This document shows positions 1 to 9,385 of a DNA stretch of 64,000 bases, piece after piece (the stretch's first letter is position 1; every line of letters starts with the position of its first letter). The notes beneath the pieces are model-generated. The model had not been told where the DNA came from. It searched no databases and saw only the letters and a list, made by a program, of their open reading frames with translations. The position numbers and the translations under genes are program-made. Source of the DNA: Paucihalobacter sp036825875 (GTDB lineage: Bacteria; Bacteroidota; Bacteroidia; Flavobacteriales; Flavobacteriaceae); contig NZ_DAISXK010000001.1 in assembly GCF_036825875.1 (NCBI RefSeq), forward strand, positions 62,001-126,000, in the 5' to 3' direction.

Positions 1-1809
1 GGCTGTCACCGTTTGGTAATAATTAAGATCTTTATAATCTTTCATATTCAAATAGCGCAAGTCACTTTCCTTGCGACTATAATTATAACTTAACTGCCCA
101 AGTATTTGGTCTTTTTGCTTGACATCAACAATGCCAGAGCTTGCCGGAAACTCATCGGTGGTGATACTCACTTTTTGATTAAAAGCCTGCTGCATCGGTA
201 TGACGGCGGTTTCCTCATTATTTAAGGTGAGAATTTCATCTGTACCAACCGAGGCGGCTATGTCGATTGTATTGGTATTGCCGATGGTATAATAGAGTCT
301 GGGTAATTTTAAACTGCGTTCTCCAATATTGTAAAACACTGGCACAATCAGTGGCGACTGTTTAAAGTTAGAATAGTCTGCACTAATAGGCGCTGTAAAT
401 ACGTAACTGGTATTGTATTGCTGCAAAAAGGAATTACCGTCCTCAAAACGCAACACCGCACTACTTCCCATTCCTTGACTATAAAACCGATCTACTTTTG
501 GGTATTGAAAATTATCCACCGATTTGTCAAACACATTGTTTAGCAACGGATGTGAAAAATTAATGTTGGTGATGCGCTTTTCGTTGGTGATGAGCCTACC
601 GTATGATCCAACATTAATTAGGCTCAGTAACTTGTTATAACTATTCAGGTCGGAGTTTGCTGCAGGAATCACAACTAAATGTCCGTTGTTGTTCACAAAG
701 GTTGCTAAAACAGTAATTAAGTTTTCAGGAATGCTCTCAAGCTCGTTTAATACTACCAGATTTTGATTGGATATCAAACTATAGTTGAGGTTTTGAAGCG
801 AGGCGGCAGTAAAATCGAACCTGTCTTCTTGGTAAATTCTGAATAAAAATCGGTCATCAGCATCTGAAATGCCGAGCACATTTATCAGGTTCATCGTGTT
901 TAAATTGAAATAAAAATCGTTATCAAAACTTAAGTGCTCATCTTCAATCAACAACTTGCCTTTAAACAATTCATTGGCTGGAATGGTGAAAACAACGGTA
1001 TTGCCTAAGCTAAAATCGACTGCTGTTTTCGTCACTAAAACTTCATCGTTAAATAAGGACACAGCCAACTCTTCATAGGCATCACCTTGCTGACTTAAAA
1101 AAACCTCCAGATTCATGGTTTCGCTTCCGTTCATCTGCACGGCCACACTGTCAATACTCACGTTCGCGACTTCTTGGGGTTGTAATTGAATGGCGTTCAC
1201 TTTTATGTTGGCCTCTAGTGGATTGCTAAATGCTTCGTCTTGCTGTTGAAAATCAGATATGAATAACAGGTTTTTCTGAGTTTCAGCTTCCTTGCTAAAC
1301 AAACGCTCACTGTTGAGTAATACAGCGCTGTATGGTAATTGTTCGCTACTGTATTCCAATTGTATCAGGTCGTTTTTTATGGCTTTTAGTGTGGTATTTA
1401 CAAAAGTTTGATTATTAGTGAACAGTGAAATTTTCTCTGTTTCTGGCAGTGTTTCAAGTAGCGAGGTAATGGCGGTATTCAATATAGAACCATTTTTGCC
1501 TTTGGCCTGCATGCTAAAGGAATTATCAAGGTAAATAACTGTTTCTTGACTCGCTTTAAAATCATCGGAATTGGTGGTGTAGGGCTGTGCAAAAGCGATT
1601 ACAACACAAGCTAGCAAGAACATGCGGGTGAGTAAAATAAGCCATTTTTTTAATTGTGAACTTTTACGCGTTTGAACTTCTATATCTTTTAAAAACTTGA
1701 CATTGGTAAACGCTACTTTTTTAAATCTGCGCAATTGAAATAAATGTATCAATATAGGAATGAGCAGTAATAATAATGCGTAGAGAAGTTCAGGGTGTTT
1801 AAATTGCAT
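1..1809 (-). CDS. BatA-type double-transmembrane/VWA-like membrane protein (3' end off window)
   Basis: Translated leftwards from the ATG at 1807-1809, this frame stays open for 603 codons to the window edge, so the C-terminus is missing. The N-terminus has the typical double-transmembrane arrangement: a hydrophobic stretch at residues 8-24, a basic linker with QLRRFKK, and a second hydrophobic stretch at about 57-76. A VWA-like region follows, with a MIDAS-like DNSFSM at 95-100. The rest is a long extracytoplasmic beta-rich region. This is the Bacteroidota BatA/double-transmembrane family, often near MoxR ATPase/Bat operons. Its exact role is not established. A TAGTTTTG box lies just upstream. 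Family call fairly sure, function unknown. Confidence 0.8.
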   Translation of the reverse strand, partial: MQFKHPELLYALLLLLIPILIHLFQLRRFKKVAFTNVKFLKDIEVQTRKSSQLKKWLILLTRMFLLACVVIAFAQPYTTNSDDFKASQETVIYLDNSFSMQAKGKNGSILNTAITSLLETLPETEKISLFTNNQTFVNTTLKAIKNDLIQLEYSSEQLPYSAVLLNSERLFSKEAETQKNLLFISDFQQQDEAFSNPLEANIKVNAIQLQPQEVANVSIDSVAVQMNGSETMNLEVFLSQQGDAYEELAVSLFNDEVLVTKTAVDFSLGNTVVFTIPANELFKGKLLIEDEHLSFDNDFYFNLNTMNLINVLGISDADDRFLFRIYQEDRFDFTAASLQNLNYSLISNQNLVVLNELESIPENLITVLATFVNNNGHLVVIPAANSDLNSYNKLLSLINVGSYGRLITNEKRITNINFSHPLLNNVFDKSVDNFQYPKVDRFYSQGMGSSAVLRFEDGNSFLQQYNTSYVFTAPISADYSNFKQSPLIVPVFYNIGERSLKLPRLYYTIGNTNTIDIAASVGTDEILTLNNEETAVIPMQQAFNQKVSITTDEFPASSGIVDVKQKDQILGQLSYNYSRKESDLRYLNMKDYKDLNYYQTVTA

Positions 1810-1826
1810 GCGTTTTAATTAATAGT

Positions 1827-1853
1827 CAAAACTACGTATTTTTTAATCGACAA
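1827..1853 (-). promoter_or_regulatory. Bacteroidota-type promoter for the BatA-like gene
   Basis: On the minus strand, TAGTTTTG (plus 1827-1834) fits the -7 consensus TAnnTTTG. A TTG lies upstream at plus 1851-1853 with a 16-nt spacer, slightly short of the usual range. The box ends 17 nt before the ATG. Confidence 0.5.
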
Positions 1854-1967
1854 GGGCGAAGGTGTGTCCAGCCCATAACTTATAAACTGAAATTTAATAG
1901 CGGAAAGATAAGGATTAGGCTTTTAAGTCAATAAAATGCTTTGGAGAAATTTAACGTTTAATTGCGC

Positions 1968-2975
1968 CTAACAGAAAAAGAAGTAATCCTTCATCGCCTC
2001 TAAGGCCTTGGCTTTAAACAAGGTCTTAATCTCTTTCTGAGCCTCATCATTCGCCACGGAAACAATTATCTGGGGGTTTTCAAGTGTGTCGATGGTTGGA
2101 TAATCATACAGTAAAGTATCGTATATTTTTATCCCGATTTTTCTAGGATTGTCGCAAATCCAATAAAACTCAATGTTGTGTTCGATTAGATATGTAGCAA
2201 TGGTTTTTCCTTTATAGCCAGCACCTAAAACAACCAATGGTCTGTTGGCATCATAATTCAATTTTAAAAAATAATGTAGTTTAATGTCTAAAAAGTAATT
2301 CAAGGCGTAATGCTCGTGCGTTCTAGACGTTCGCCAGCTGTAATCGCGCCAGTAATGCAAGATTTGGTCCGACGGCAAACAAATCAACCCACTTTCGTAA
2401 AACCGAAAGGTTAAATCGTAATCTTCAGGATAGCGGTTGGGTTCAAAAGCACCACAGGCAATTAAATCAAATCTATGTACCATCCAGCAAGGTGAGGCGA
2501 TGACGCATTCCTTATATATATCAGAAAAATTATCACCTTTCTGCGTTAATTCATTTAACCATTTTTCATAACGACTGTAACCATCACTTATACCAGCGTC
2601 ACTAAAATAGTTAACCATTCCCAAGGCGATGTGTCCAGAACCATGTGATTGCAATTGTGCCGTCATGGTTTCTAACTTTTGGGGCGACATAATATCATCG
2701 CTATCCATTCGGGTGATGTAATCGCCAGTACTATTTTTAAACGCTGTTCTCAAAGCTTCTATGATGCCATGGTCTTCATTGCGGATTAGTTTGATACGCT
2801 TGTCTTTCTGGGCGTAATCATGAACTATGTTATAACTATTGTCGGTGGAATGGTCATTTACAATAATTAGCTCCCAACCGCAGTAGGTTTGGGCCACAAT
2901 TGAGTCTAGGCATTCCGCAATAAAAGCTTCGGTATTTTTAAAAGGTGTGAGGATGCTAACTAAGGCTTCATTCAT
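1968..2975 (-). CDS. GT2 glycosyltransferase with C-terminal Rossmann-like domain
   Basis: I place the start at the ATG at 2973-2975 (335 aa). An upstream in-frame ATG at 3077 would add 34 residues that match no family and consume the divergent intergenic region. The N-terminal 220 residues are a GT-A family 2 domain: VSILTPFKNTEAFIAECLDS at the start, NDHSTDNS for nucleotide binding and MDSDD as the DxD metal site. The last 90 residues begin VVLGAGYKGKTIATYLIE, a dinucleotide-binding-like glycine motif similar to the N-terminal domain of PglD-type sugar acyltransferases. It probably transfers a sugar in surface glycan synthesis. The donor is unknown. It is divergent from the M61 gene. Confidence 0.8.
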   Translation of the reverse strand: MNEALVSILTPFKNTEAFIAECLDSIVAQTYCGWELIIVNDHSTDNSYNIVHDYAQKDKRIKLIRNEDHGIIEALRTAFKNSTGDYITRMDSDDIMSPQKLETMTAQLQSHGSGHIALGMVNYFSDAGISDGYSRYEKWLNELTQKGDNFSDIYKECVIASPCWMVHRFDLIACGAFEPNRYPEDYDLTFRFYESGLICLPSDQILHYWRDYSWRTSRTHEHYALNYFLDIKLHYFLKLNYDANRPLVVLGAGYKGKTIATYLIEHNIEFYWICDNPRKIGIKIYDTLLYDYPTIDTLENPQIIVSVANDEAQKEIKTLFKAKALEAMKDYFFFC

Positions 2976-3039
2976 GGCATAAAAGTATAAAAAGGAATAA
3001 ATTAACATAAGTTTTTCTAGCCAATTTTGTAACGAATTG

Positions 3040-3047
3040 TAGCTTTG
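3040..3047 (+). promoter_or_regulatory. TAnnTTTG -7 box upstream of the M61 peptidase gene
   Basis: TAGCTTTG matches the Bacteroidota -7 consensus exactly and lies 33 nt before the ATG at 3081, in the region between divergent genes. No well-spaced TTG -33 element is visible. Confidence 0.45.
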
Positions 3048-3080
3048 CCCGTCACATACAACAAATTTTAAATCCATTTT

Positions 3081-4970
3081 ATGAAATCATTTATTTATTC
3101 CTTTATACTCGCCGCGGCATTGGTGGGCTGTAAATCAACCGTAAAAACCACCAACGATTTAGATGTTAGCAATCCCATTGTTACCAGTATTAACCTAATG
3201 GAAGTCAAGGACGACAAAGCGCCTGTTGTGATCAACCCAGGCAGAATTACCCTGGACGAAGTGGTATATCGCTTGCCAAGAGTTGTTCAAGGTACTTATT
3301 CTGTAAGTGATTTTGGAAAGTATATAGATGATTTGGTGGCTTTAGATTATAATGGTAATCCTTTGACAGTAAATAAGATTGATGAGAATTCATGGTCTGT
3401 GAGCGATGCCACCAAACTCGATAAAATTGAATATTATGTTAATGACACCTTTGATATTGAAGCAGGTGGTGGTATCGGCGGTGAGCAACCGTTTTCGCCT
3501 GCGGGCACCAACATTCAAGAAGATAATTACGTGCTAAACCTACATGGTTTTATAGGGTATTTCGATCACCTTAAATCAGCACAATACACCTTAGATATTG
3601 CAGCACCAGCCGATTTTGTTAGAACTTCTGCGTTGCAAGAAACAGGAAGTTCCACCTCGGCCGATGGTAAAACCATCACGACTTCCTATTATGCGCCACG
3701 TTATTTTGATATCACCGACAACCCTATGATGTACGGTGATTTAGATGTTGAAACTTTCAAAGTAGGAGATATTAATATCGTACTCAGCGTGTATTCGCCA
3801 AACAAAGTACATTCAGCCACTAGCTTAAAGGAAACCGTTGTGAAAATGATGGAAGGCCAAAAAGCCTACTTAGGGGATATTGACAGCACACCACGCTACG
3901 ATATTTATATTTACCTCGCGGGTCAAGGCCCAGAGGAACCTAAAGGATTTGGAGCCTTAGAGCACCATACATCAACCGTAGTGGTAATGCCCGAAGCTAT
4001 GGATGCTAATTCACTATCAAAATCTATCACCGATATTGTAGCACATGAGTTTTTTCATATTGTAACGCCGTTATCGGTTCATTCTGAAGACGTGCATTAC
4101 TTCGATTATAACGAGCCAACCTTTTCAAAACATTTGTGGATGTATGAAGGCGTGACCGAATATTTTGCCCAGCATTTTCAAGTCTATAAGGGCTTGGTAA
4201 CCGAAGATGAGTTTTACGCTGAAATGGTATCGAAAATAACCTCTTCTTTAACCATGGACGATGCCATGAGTTTCACCACCATGAGTGAAAATGTATTGGA
4301 AGAACCTTATGCTTCTAATTATTACAACGTGTATCAAAAAGGGGCTTTAATAGGCATGTGCATTGATATTTTAATGCGTGAGCAAAGCAACGGTCAGCGC
4401 AGTATGTTGTCGCTTATGAAAGAACTATCTTTAAAATACGGCAAAAATAAACCATTTACCGATGACGATTTAATTGCTGAAATCACAGCAATGACCTATC
4501 CAGAAGTTGGTGATTTCCTAAAAACCCATGTAGAAGGAACAACACCTATTAATTACGGTGATTTCTTTGAAAAAGTAGGATTGGTGTTAGCTGAAGAACA
4601 AGTCAAAACCAATTATATTCAAAGTGGACAAGCCTTCATTTTTGGCGCTAACCAACAAACTGGCGAAATTTATTTCAGTGAGCTGGCACTACAAAATTCG
4701 TTCTGGGCTTCGCAAGACATTCAAGCCAATGATGTCATAAAAAAGGTTAACGGCACCGAACTTACCATGGAAGCAGCCCAAATGATCTTGGGACAAATGT
4801 ATATGTGGCAACCCGGCATGGAAATAGAATTAGAACTAGAACGCGCTAGCGAACCATTTACTTTAAAAGCAACGCTTACTGAAGCTTATTCTAAAGGTGT
4901 TAAATTACAGTCGGTTGAAACACCAAGTGAGGCACAGTTGGCTTTAAGAGCCGCTTGGTTGAAGGGGTAG
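3081..4970 (+). CDS. M61 family peptidase lipoprotein with PDZ-like C-terminus
   Basis: 629 aa, usual length for M61 (glycyl aminopeptidase-like) proteins. The N-terminus is a lipoprotein signal with lipobox LVGC (Cys17), so it is probably anchored in the outer membrane or periplasm. An N-terminal beta domain covers about 30-240. The gluzincin zinc site is HEFFH at 322-326, with the third-ligand helix in MYEGVTEYFAQHF about 30 residues later, so the catalytic residues are intact. The C-terminal part at about 520-610 has a PDZ-like pattern (DVIKKVNGTELT). Members cleave N-terminal Gly/Ala peptides; the substrate here is unknown. Transcribed alone, followed by a low-complexity tract. Confidence 0.88.
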   Translation: MKSFIYSFILAAALVGCKSTVKTTNDLDVSNPIVTSINLMEVKDDKAPVVINPGRITLDEVVYRLPRVVQGTYSVSDFGKYIDDLVALDYNGNPLTVNKIDENSWSVSDATKLDKIEYYVNDTFDIEAGGGIGGEQPFSPAGTNIQEDNYVLNLHGFIGYFDHLKSAQYTLDIAAPADFVRTSALQETGSSTSADGKTITTSYYAPRYFDITDNPMMYGDLDVETFKVGDINIVLSVYSPNKVHSATSLKETVVKMMEGQKAYLGDIDSTPRYDIYIYLAGQGPEEPKGFGALEHHTSTVVVMPEAMDANSLSKSITDIVAHEFFHIVTPLSVHSEDVHYFDYNEPTFSKHLWMYEGVTEYFAQHFQVYKGLVTEDEFYAEMVSKITSSLTMDDAMSFTTMSENVLEEPYASNYYNVYQKGALIGMCIDILMREQSNGQRSMLSLMKELSLKYGKNKPFTDDDLIAEITAMTYPEVGDFLKTHVEGTTPINYGDFFEKVGLVLAEEQVKTNYIQSGQAFIFGANQQTGEIYFSELALQNSFWASQDIQANDVIKKVNGTELTMEAAQMILGQMYMWQPGMEIELELERASEPFTLKATLTEAYSKGVKLQSVETPSEAQLALRAAWLKG

Positions 4971-5227
4971 GTTTTTAGTTATGAGTTATGAGTTCGGAGT
5001 TCAGAGTTAGTGGTGGTGGTGGAAAGTGAACAGTGAACAGAAAATAGAAAAAAAATCTTAGGTCTTTCATCTTCCGTCCTCCGCATCTCATGTTCAAGGT
5101 AGTGGGATAAAGGTTGCGAATTCTGAGTGTTTTAATGATGAAGTAAGCGCCACCTATTATACCTAGTTTTCATTACTGGCATAGATATTGAACTGTCAAT
5201 ACCTATAACTATAATTTAAACTTAAAC
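4971..5227. repeat. Low-complexity gagttatgagtt-type tract and spacer
   Basis: Directly after the M61 stop the sequence is a degenerate run of 6-8 bp words (gttatgagttatgagttcgg, then agtgaacagtgaacag). No ORF or terminator hairpin is evident. Similar word-tracts follow stop codons at 35297, 40021 and 47756. Confidence 0.5.
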
Positions 5228-5734
5228 ATGAAAAAAATCTTATTAGTATTTAGTGTGCTTGCAACAGGTTTTGCTTTTTCTCAGGATAATATTGAAATCA
5301 CTCCTGAAAACTCTTGGTTCAAAACTGGAATTACAATTGGTGCGCCTGTAGGTGATACTGCCGATTTTAGTTCTTTTACGCTAGGAGCCGATGTGAGAGC
5401 TCAATACTTGGTAAATCCTAACTTCGGAATTGGTGTGGCTTCAGGTTACAATCATTTTTTTGGTAAAGATAATTTTGATGATCTTGGCCTAATTCCTTTA
5501 GCAGGTTTTGCAAGATATTACGCCACAAACAAAGGCTTGTTCTTCGGAGCGGATTTTGGTTATGGTTTTTTAACGAATGCTAATGACAATAGCGGTGGTG
5601 TATATGTGAATCCACACATTGGTTACCACAATGTAAAATGGAATTTTTATGCTTTCTACCAAAACACCTTTGCTGAAAATGAATTCGACATTCAGGTGGT
5701 TGGCTTAGGTGCTACTTATAACATTATGTTCTAA
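5228..5734 (+). CDS. Small outer-membrane beta-barrel protein
   Basis: 168 aa with a clear Sec signal peptide (MKKILLVFSVLATGFAFSQ, cut after the final Q or nearby). The rest alternates polar and aromatic/hydrophobic residues, with repeated Gly-Phe/Tyr strand motifs (GIGVASGYNHFFG, GLFFGADFGYGF, GLGATYNIMF) and a C-terminal Phe. This is the pattern of OmpA-like/OmpW-like small barrels common in flavobacteria. Function cannot be assigned. Single-gene unit with its own terminator. Confidence 0.75.
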   Translation: MKKILLVFSVLATGFAFSQDNIEITPENSWFKTGITIGAPVGDTADFSSFTLGADVRAQYLVNPNFGIGVASGYNHFFGKDNFDDLGLIPLAGFARYYATNKGLFFGADFGYGFLTNANDNSGGVYVNPHIGYHNVKWNFYAFYQNTFAENEFDIQVVGLGATYNIMF

Positions 5735-6561
5735 TTTACCAAAACAGTAAAATACTAAAAGGATAGCCGATGGTTATCCTTTTTTTTTGTTTTATGAACT
5801 TTGTAATCTGATTAATAGATAATTGGTTTTTTTTAACCACGAAGTCACAAAGGTCACAGAGACTTTTCTTTGTGAACTCTGTGTCTCTGTGTTAAATATT
5901 TTCATCACAAAACCACTAAGGGCACTAAGTTTAACATAAAGACACGGAGTTTTTATATTATTTTTTCTTTGTGAACTTCGTGACTTCATTGTGAACTTTG
6001 TGGTTAAATTATCCAGCCTGTTAGGAGATGGTGTTTTTCATTAATGCTCTAACATTTATTTATTATTTACATTGTAATCTGAGACATCAGTGCTCTGTTT
6101 TTTTAACCACGAAGTCACAAAGGTCACAGAGACTTTTCTTTGTGAACTCTGTGTCTCTGTGTTAAATATTTTCATCACAAAACCACTAAGGGCACTAAGT
6201 TTAACATAAAGACACGGAGTTTTTATATTATTTTTTCTTTGTGAACTTCGTGACTTCATTGTGAACTTTGTGGTTAAATTATCCAGCCTGTTAGGAGATG
6301 GTGTTTTTCATTAATGCTCTAACATTTATTTATTATTTACATTGTAATCTGAGACATCAGTGCTCTGTTTTTTTAACCACGAAGGCATAGAGTTTTTCAC
6401 AAAGGACAGAGAGTTGTGTATTATTATATGCACTTTTTATTTGTGAACTTCATGTCTTCTTTGCGGACTTTGTGGTTAAGTTATCCCATCACCAAAGGCA
6501 TGGTGTTATTTTCAGATTACATAGCGTAATCCATGCAGTCCGTGTAATCCATGTTACAGTG
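5735..6561. repeat. Perfect 270-bp tandem duplication plus partial third copy
   Basis: Positions 5831-6100 and 6101-6370 appear identical at a period of exactly 270 bp. A third copy starts at 6371 (TTTTAACCACGAAG) but diverges at about 6385 into a related stretch up to about 6480. Each unit begins TTAACCACGAAG and has its inverted complement CTTCGTGACTTC...CTTTGTGGTTAA about 160 bp later, so each unit is a large imperfect palindrome of words such as CACAAAGG, CACAGAG and CTCTGTG. Two near-identical short minus-strand frames here (5792-5989, 6056-6259) are by-products of the repeat and I do not call them genes. The rest of the interval to 6561 has no gene. Confidence 0.85.
5757..5788 (+). terminator. 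Rho-independent terminator after the barrel gene
   Basis: A-rich lead, stem GGATA (5761-5765) with TATCC (5775-5779), loop gccgatggt, then eight T residues at 5781-5788. Confidence 0.75.
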
Positions 6562-7446
6562 TTACTCAAACAAATCCGAAGACAAATACCGATCACCACG
6601 GTCGCAAATAATAGAGACTACCAAACCACTGTCGAGTGTTTTGCACAGCTCTAATGCCGCATGGGTGCAACCACCACTGCTCATACCCGCGAAAATCCCT
6701 TCTTCTTTAGCAAGTCGTTGGGTCATGACCTTAGCTTGGGCCTCGCTCACTTCCAATATCGTATCTACTTTAGACGGATTAAATATCTTGGGCAAATAGG
6801 CCTCCGGCCATTTTCTAATGCCAGGAATTTTGGAGTTATCGGTAGGCTGAACGCCAATAATTTGAACCGAATTGTTTTGTTCTTTTAAAAAAGTAGAGGT
6901 ACCCATAATGGTTCCTGTAGTTCCCATAGAAGACACAAAATGCGTTACTTGACCATCCGTATCACGCCATATTTCAGGACCAGTGGTTTTGTAGTGCGCT
7001 TTCCAATTGTCGTCGTTGCCAAATTGATTGAGCATCAAATAGTCCCCGTTCTTACATTTGGTTTCTGCATAATCTCTGGCACCTTCAATACCCACATCTG
7101 CTGGGGTAAGTGTAACCGTTGCGCCATAAGCCCGCATGGTTTGTACGCGTTCTTTGGTAGAATTTTCAGGCATCACTAGCTCAATGTTCAACTTAAATAT
7201 ACCTGCTATCATTGCTAGGGCAATCCCTGTATTACCACTGGTAGCTTCTATAAGTTTGGTGCTTTGGGTAATCGTGCCGCGGTCTAAGCCACTTTTTAGA
7301 ATGTTATAAGCCGCACGGTCTTTAACACTGCCACCAGGATTGTGACCTTCCATCTTAAAATAAAGTGACACTTTAGGGTTGGGATTTAAGTTCCGACATT
7401 TTACTAGTGGCGTATTGCCTATTAACTCTAATATAGATGGATTCAT
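6562..7446 (-). CDS. cysM: Cysteine synthase B (O-acetylserine sulfhydrylase)
   Basis: 294 aa, typical length. It is a PLP-dependent fold-type II enzyme that converts O-acetylserine and sulfide (or thiosulfate) to cysteine in the cytoplasm. ELIGNTPLV sits near the N-terminus, the PLP lysine is K42 in GGSVKDRAA, the substrate loop is EATSGNTGIAL and the phosphate-binding loop is SSMGTTGTIMG. PGIRKWPEAYLP is the CysM-type rather than CysK-type signature. Its ATG overlaps the cysE stop (ATGA), so the two genes are co-transcribed and probably translationally coupled. Confidence 0.92.
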   Translation of the reverse strand: MNPSILELIGNTPLVKCRNLNPNPKVSLYFKMEGHNPGGSVKDRAAYNILKSGLDRGTITQSTKLIEATSGNTGIALAMIAGIFKLNIELVMPENSTKERVQTMRAYGATVTLTPADVGIEGARDYAETKCKNGDYLMLNQFGNDDNWKAHYKTTGPEIWRDTDGQVTHFVSSMGTTGTIMGTSTFLKEQNNSVQIIGVQPTDNSKIPGIRKWPEAYLPKIFNPSKVDTILEVSEAQAKVMTQRLAKEEGIFAGMSSGGCTHAALELCKTLDSGLVVSIICDRGDRYLSSDLFE

Positions 7447-8237
7447 AGGTTTTCCTTACTATTAGCAGGTTTTATTTTAATTTCCGGTGTGTGGTAGGCA
7501 ATAGAGTTTGGTGGTACCGAACTGGTAATCCAAACATTCCCACCAATTATGCTATTGGCACCAATTACGGTGTTTCCACCTAAAATTGTGGCGTTGGCAT
7601 AAATAGTCACATTGTCCTCCACCGTTGGGTGTCGTTTGGTGCCTTTCACTGATTTGGTCACATATAAAGCGCCTAACGTTACGCCTTGATACATTCGGAC
7701 GTTATTTTTAATCACTGAGGTTTCACCAATAACAATCCCTGTGGCATGGTCGATAAAAAACGAAGATCCAATGTCAGCCCCTGGATGGATATCCACACCC
7801 GTAATACGATGGGCATACTCCGTCATGAGTCGGGGTATAAGTGGAAACCCTTTCAAAAACAATGGTCTGCTCAAGCGGTACACAGCCGTGGCATAAAATC
7901 CGGGATAACATAGATACACCTCTTCAACCGACAGGGCCGCAGGATCGTTGTCGTCTAAGGATTTCGCATCCATATTTAGCATCTTTAATATTTCGGGGAG
8001 CTGCTGCATATAATCTTCCCAAATCTTATGACAGTTTTTAGCTTGGTTCCAGCAAACAATATCTGCCAGTTCATTAAAAGTGTGTTCTAAATCGGTGAGA
8101 CCAGCTTCCAGCGAGGCATCTTTATCAAACAAACACTTAAACAATAGTTGGGTAAAGAATTCTGTTTTTTCTTTTACTTTATATGAAATATCAGGTTGCT
8201 GCTCCTTGATACCTTGGATGATGTTTGCCTTTGTCAT
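7443..8237 (-). CDS. cysE: Serine O-acetyltransferase
   Basis: 264 aa. It makes O-acetylserine from serine and acetyl-CoA, the substrate of the CysM encoded immediately downstream. The N-terminal half is helical. The C-terminal half is a left-handed beta-helix of hexapeptide repeats. The catalytic region is DIHPGADIGSSFFIDHATG with the conserved DH pair, then GIVIGET, QGVTLGAL and KRHPTVEDNVTI, as in EpsC/CysE. First gene of a two-gene unit with a TACTTTTG promoter box 16 nt upstream. Confidence 0.92.
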   Translation of the reverse strand: MTKANIIQGIKEQQPDISYKVKEKTEFFTQLLFKCLFDKDASLEAGLTDLEHTFNELADIVCWNQAKNCHKIWEDYMQQLPEILKMLNMDAKSLDDNDPAALSVEEVYLCYPGFYATAVYRLSRPLFLKGFPLIPRLMTEYAHRITGVDIHPGADIGSSFFIDHATGIVIGETSVIKNNVRMYQGVTLGALYVTKSVKGTKRHPTVEDNVTIYANATILGGNTVIGANSIIGGNVWITSSVPPNSIAYHTPEIKIKPANSKENL

Positions 8238-8253
8238 AAGTTTTTTCTTCTTA

Positions 8254-8261
8254 CAAAAGTA
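8254..8261 (-). promoter_or_regulatory. -7 box of the cysE-cysM promoter
   Basis: The minus strand reads TACTTTTG, an exact TAnnTTTG match, 16 nt before the cysE ATG. No clear TTG -33 element. Confidence 0.5.
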
Positions 8262-8465
8262 GGGATATTTGATTTATGATATTAGAAGTGGAAAGTGGAA
8301 AGTGAGAAGTTTAGACCATGAAATAGATTGACGGTTTAAAATGGGTAATGGTTTGCTGCGTTTTGGTTTACTTTTGATATAATTTCACTTATGCTACTCT
8401 TGATAAAAATCGAATTGATGATTATGGGTTTAATTCAGGAAAATTTGGTCCCGATCTTTATCGGA

Positions 8466-8498
8466 TTGTTAATTGATATTTGAAATTTATTATCTTCG
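8466..8498 (+). promoter_or_regulatory. Probable promoter of the wzm polysaccharide operon
   Basis: TTG at 8466-8468, 22-nt spacer, then TATCTTCG at 8491-8498, one mismatch from TAnnTTTG, 8 nt before the ATG at 8507. This supports the 8507 start: the earlier in-frame TTG at 8480 lies inside the promoter. The leader would be very short. Confidence 0.45.
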
Positions 8499-8506
8499 AC
8501 CCCGTA

Positions 8507-9385
8507 ATGAACAAACCAACCCACACTCAACAAGAGCAACTCTGGTTGTACACCATTTCGGCAAAGCAAAACCCGTTGTCTCTTAACTTAAAAGAGATCT
8601 GGCGTTACCGCGATTTGCTGGTCCTATTTGTAAAGCGGGATGTGGTAACTTTATATAAGCAGACAATTTTAGGGCCGTTGTGGTATGTGATTCAGCCACT
8701 GTTTACTTCGGTTATATTCACCTTAGTATTTAACAATTTGGGCAATATTCAAACTGGTGGCGTACCACCATTTTTATTTAACCTAGCTGGTATTACTGCC
8801 TGGAACTATTTTAAAGAATGCCTCACTGGCACATCAGATACCTTTGTGAAAAATCAAAGCATCTTCGGTAAGGTGTATTTTCCACGTGTGATTATGCCCA
8901 TGTCTATTACCGTGTCTAACTTATTGAAGTTTGGCATTCAGCTAGGTATTTTTATAGCATTCTATATATACTTTGCTTTTCAAGGAGCGAATCTTGGCTT
9001 CAATTATAATCTATTATTATTTCCTGTATATGTCTTCATGATGGCTCTGTTGGGCTTGGGTTTAGGGATGATTATTTCATCGCTTACCACTAAGTACCGT
9101 GACCTCACTATTTTAGTGACTTTTGGAGTGCAATTATTGATGTATGTTTCTGCCGTGCCTTATCCCGTCGCCGAAGCCAGACTGAAGTTTCCAGATTGGG
9201 TGGTACCATTTGTGGAGTACAATCCGTTAACCCAAATAGTAGAAGGTTTCAGGTTTATGTTGCTTAATAGTGGCAGTTTTAGTTGGAGTGGATTAATTTA
9301 CACATTTGCGGTAAGTGTTGTGTTGTTTTTGCTTGGTTTGGTGATTTTTAATAAAACGGAGAAGAGTTTTGTGGATACTGTTTAG
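8507..9385 (+). CDS. wzm: Polysaccharide ABC exporter, permease subunit
   Basis: 292 aa from the ATG at 8507. It belongs to the ABC-2/TagG/Wzm family: an amphipathic N-terminal region with RYRDLLVLFVKRDVVTLYKQ, then six predicted membrane segments, with the family motif TILGPLWYVIQPL before the first and YNPLTQIVEGFR before the last pair. With the ATPase encoded at 10222 it would export a lipid-linked glycan across the inner membrane. The two genes are separated by 0.8 kb of repeats and a dead GIY-YIG gene, which is unusual because wzm and wzt normally adjoin. Confidence 0.88.
   Translation: MNKPTHTQQEQLWLYTISAKQNPLSLNLKEIWRYRDLLVLFVKRDVVTLYKQTILGPLWYVIQPLFTSVIFTLVFNNLGNIQTGGVPPFLFNLAGITAWNYFKECLTGTSDTFVKNQSIFGKVYFPRVIMPMSITVSNLLKFGIQLGIFIAFYIYFAFQGANLGFNYNLLLFPVYVFMMALLGLGLGMIISSLTTKYRDLTILVTFGVQLLMYVSAVPYPVAEARLKFPDWVVPFVEYNPLTQIVEGFRFMLLNSGSFSWSGLIYTFAVSVVLFLLGLVIFNKTEKSFVDTV

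Noticed and set aside
5792..6259. Two near-identical small minus-strand frames
   Set aside because: They are translations of the 270-bp tandem repeat, lack a signal or family pattern, and start at repeat-defined positions.
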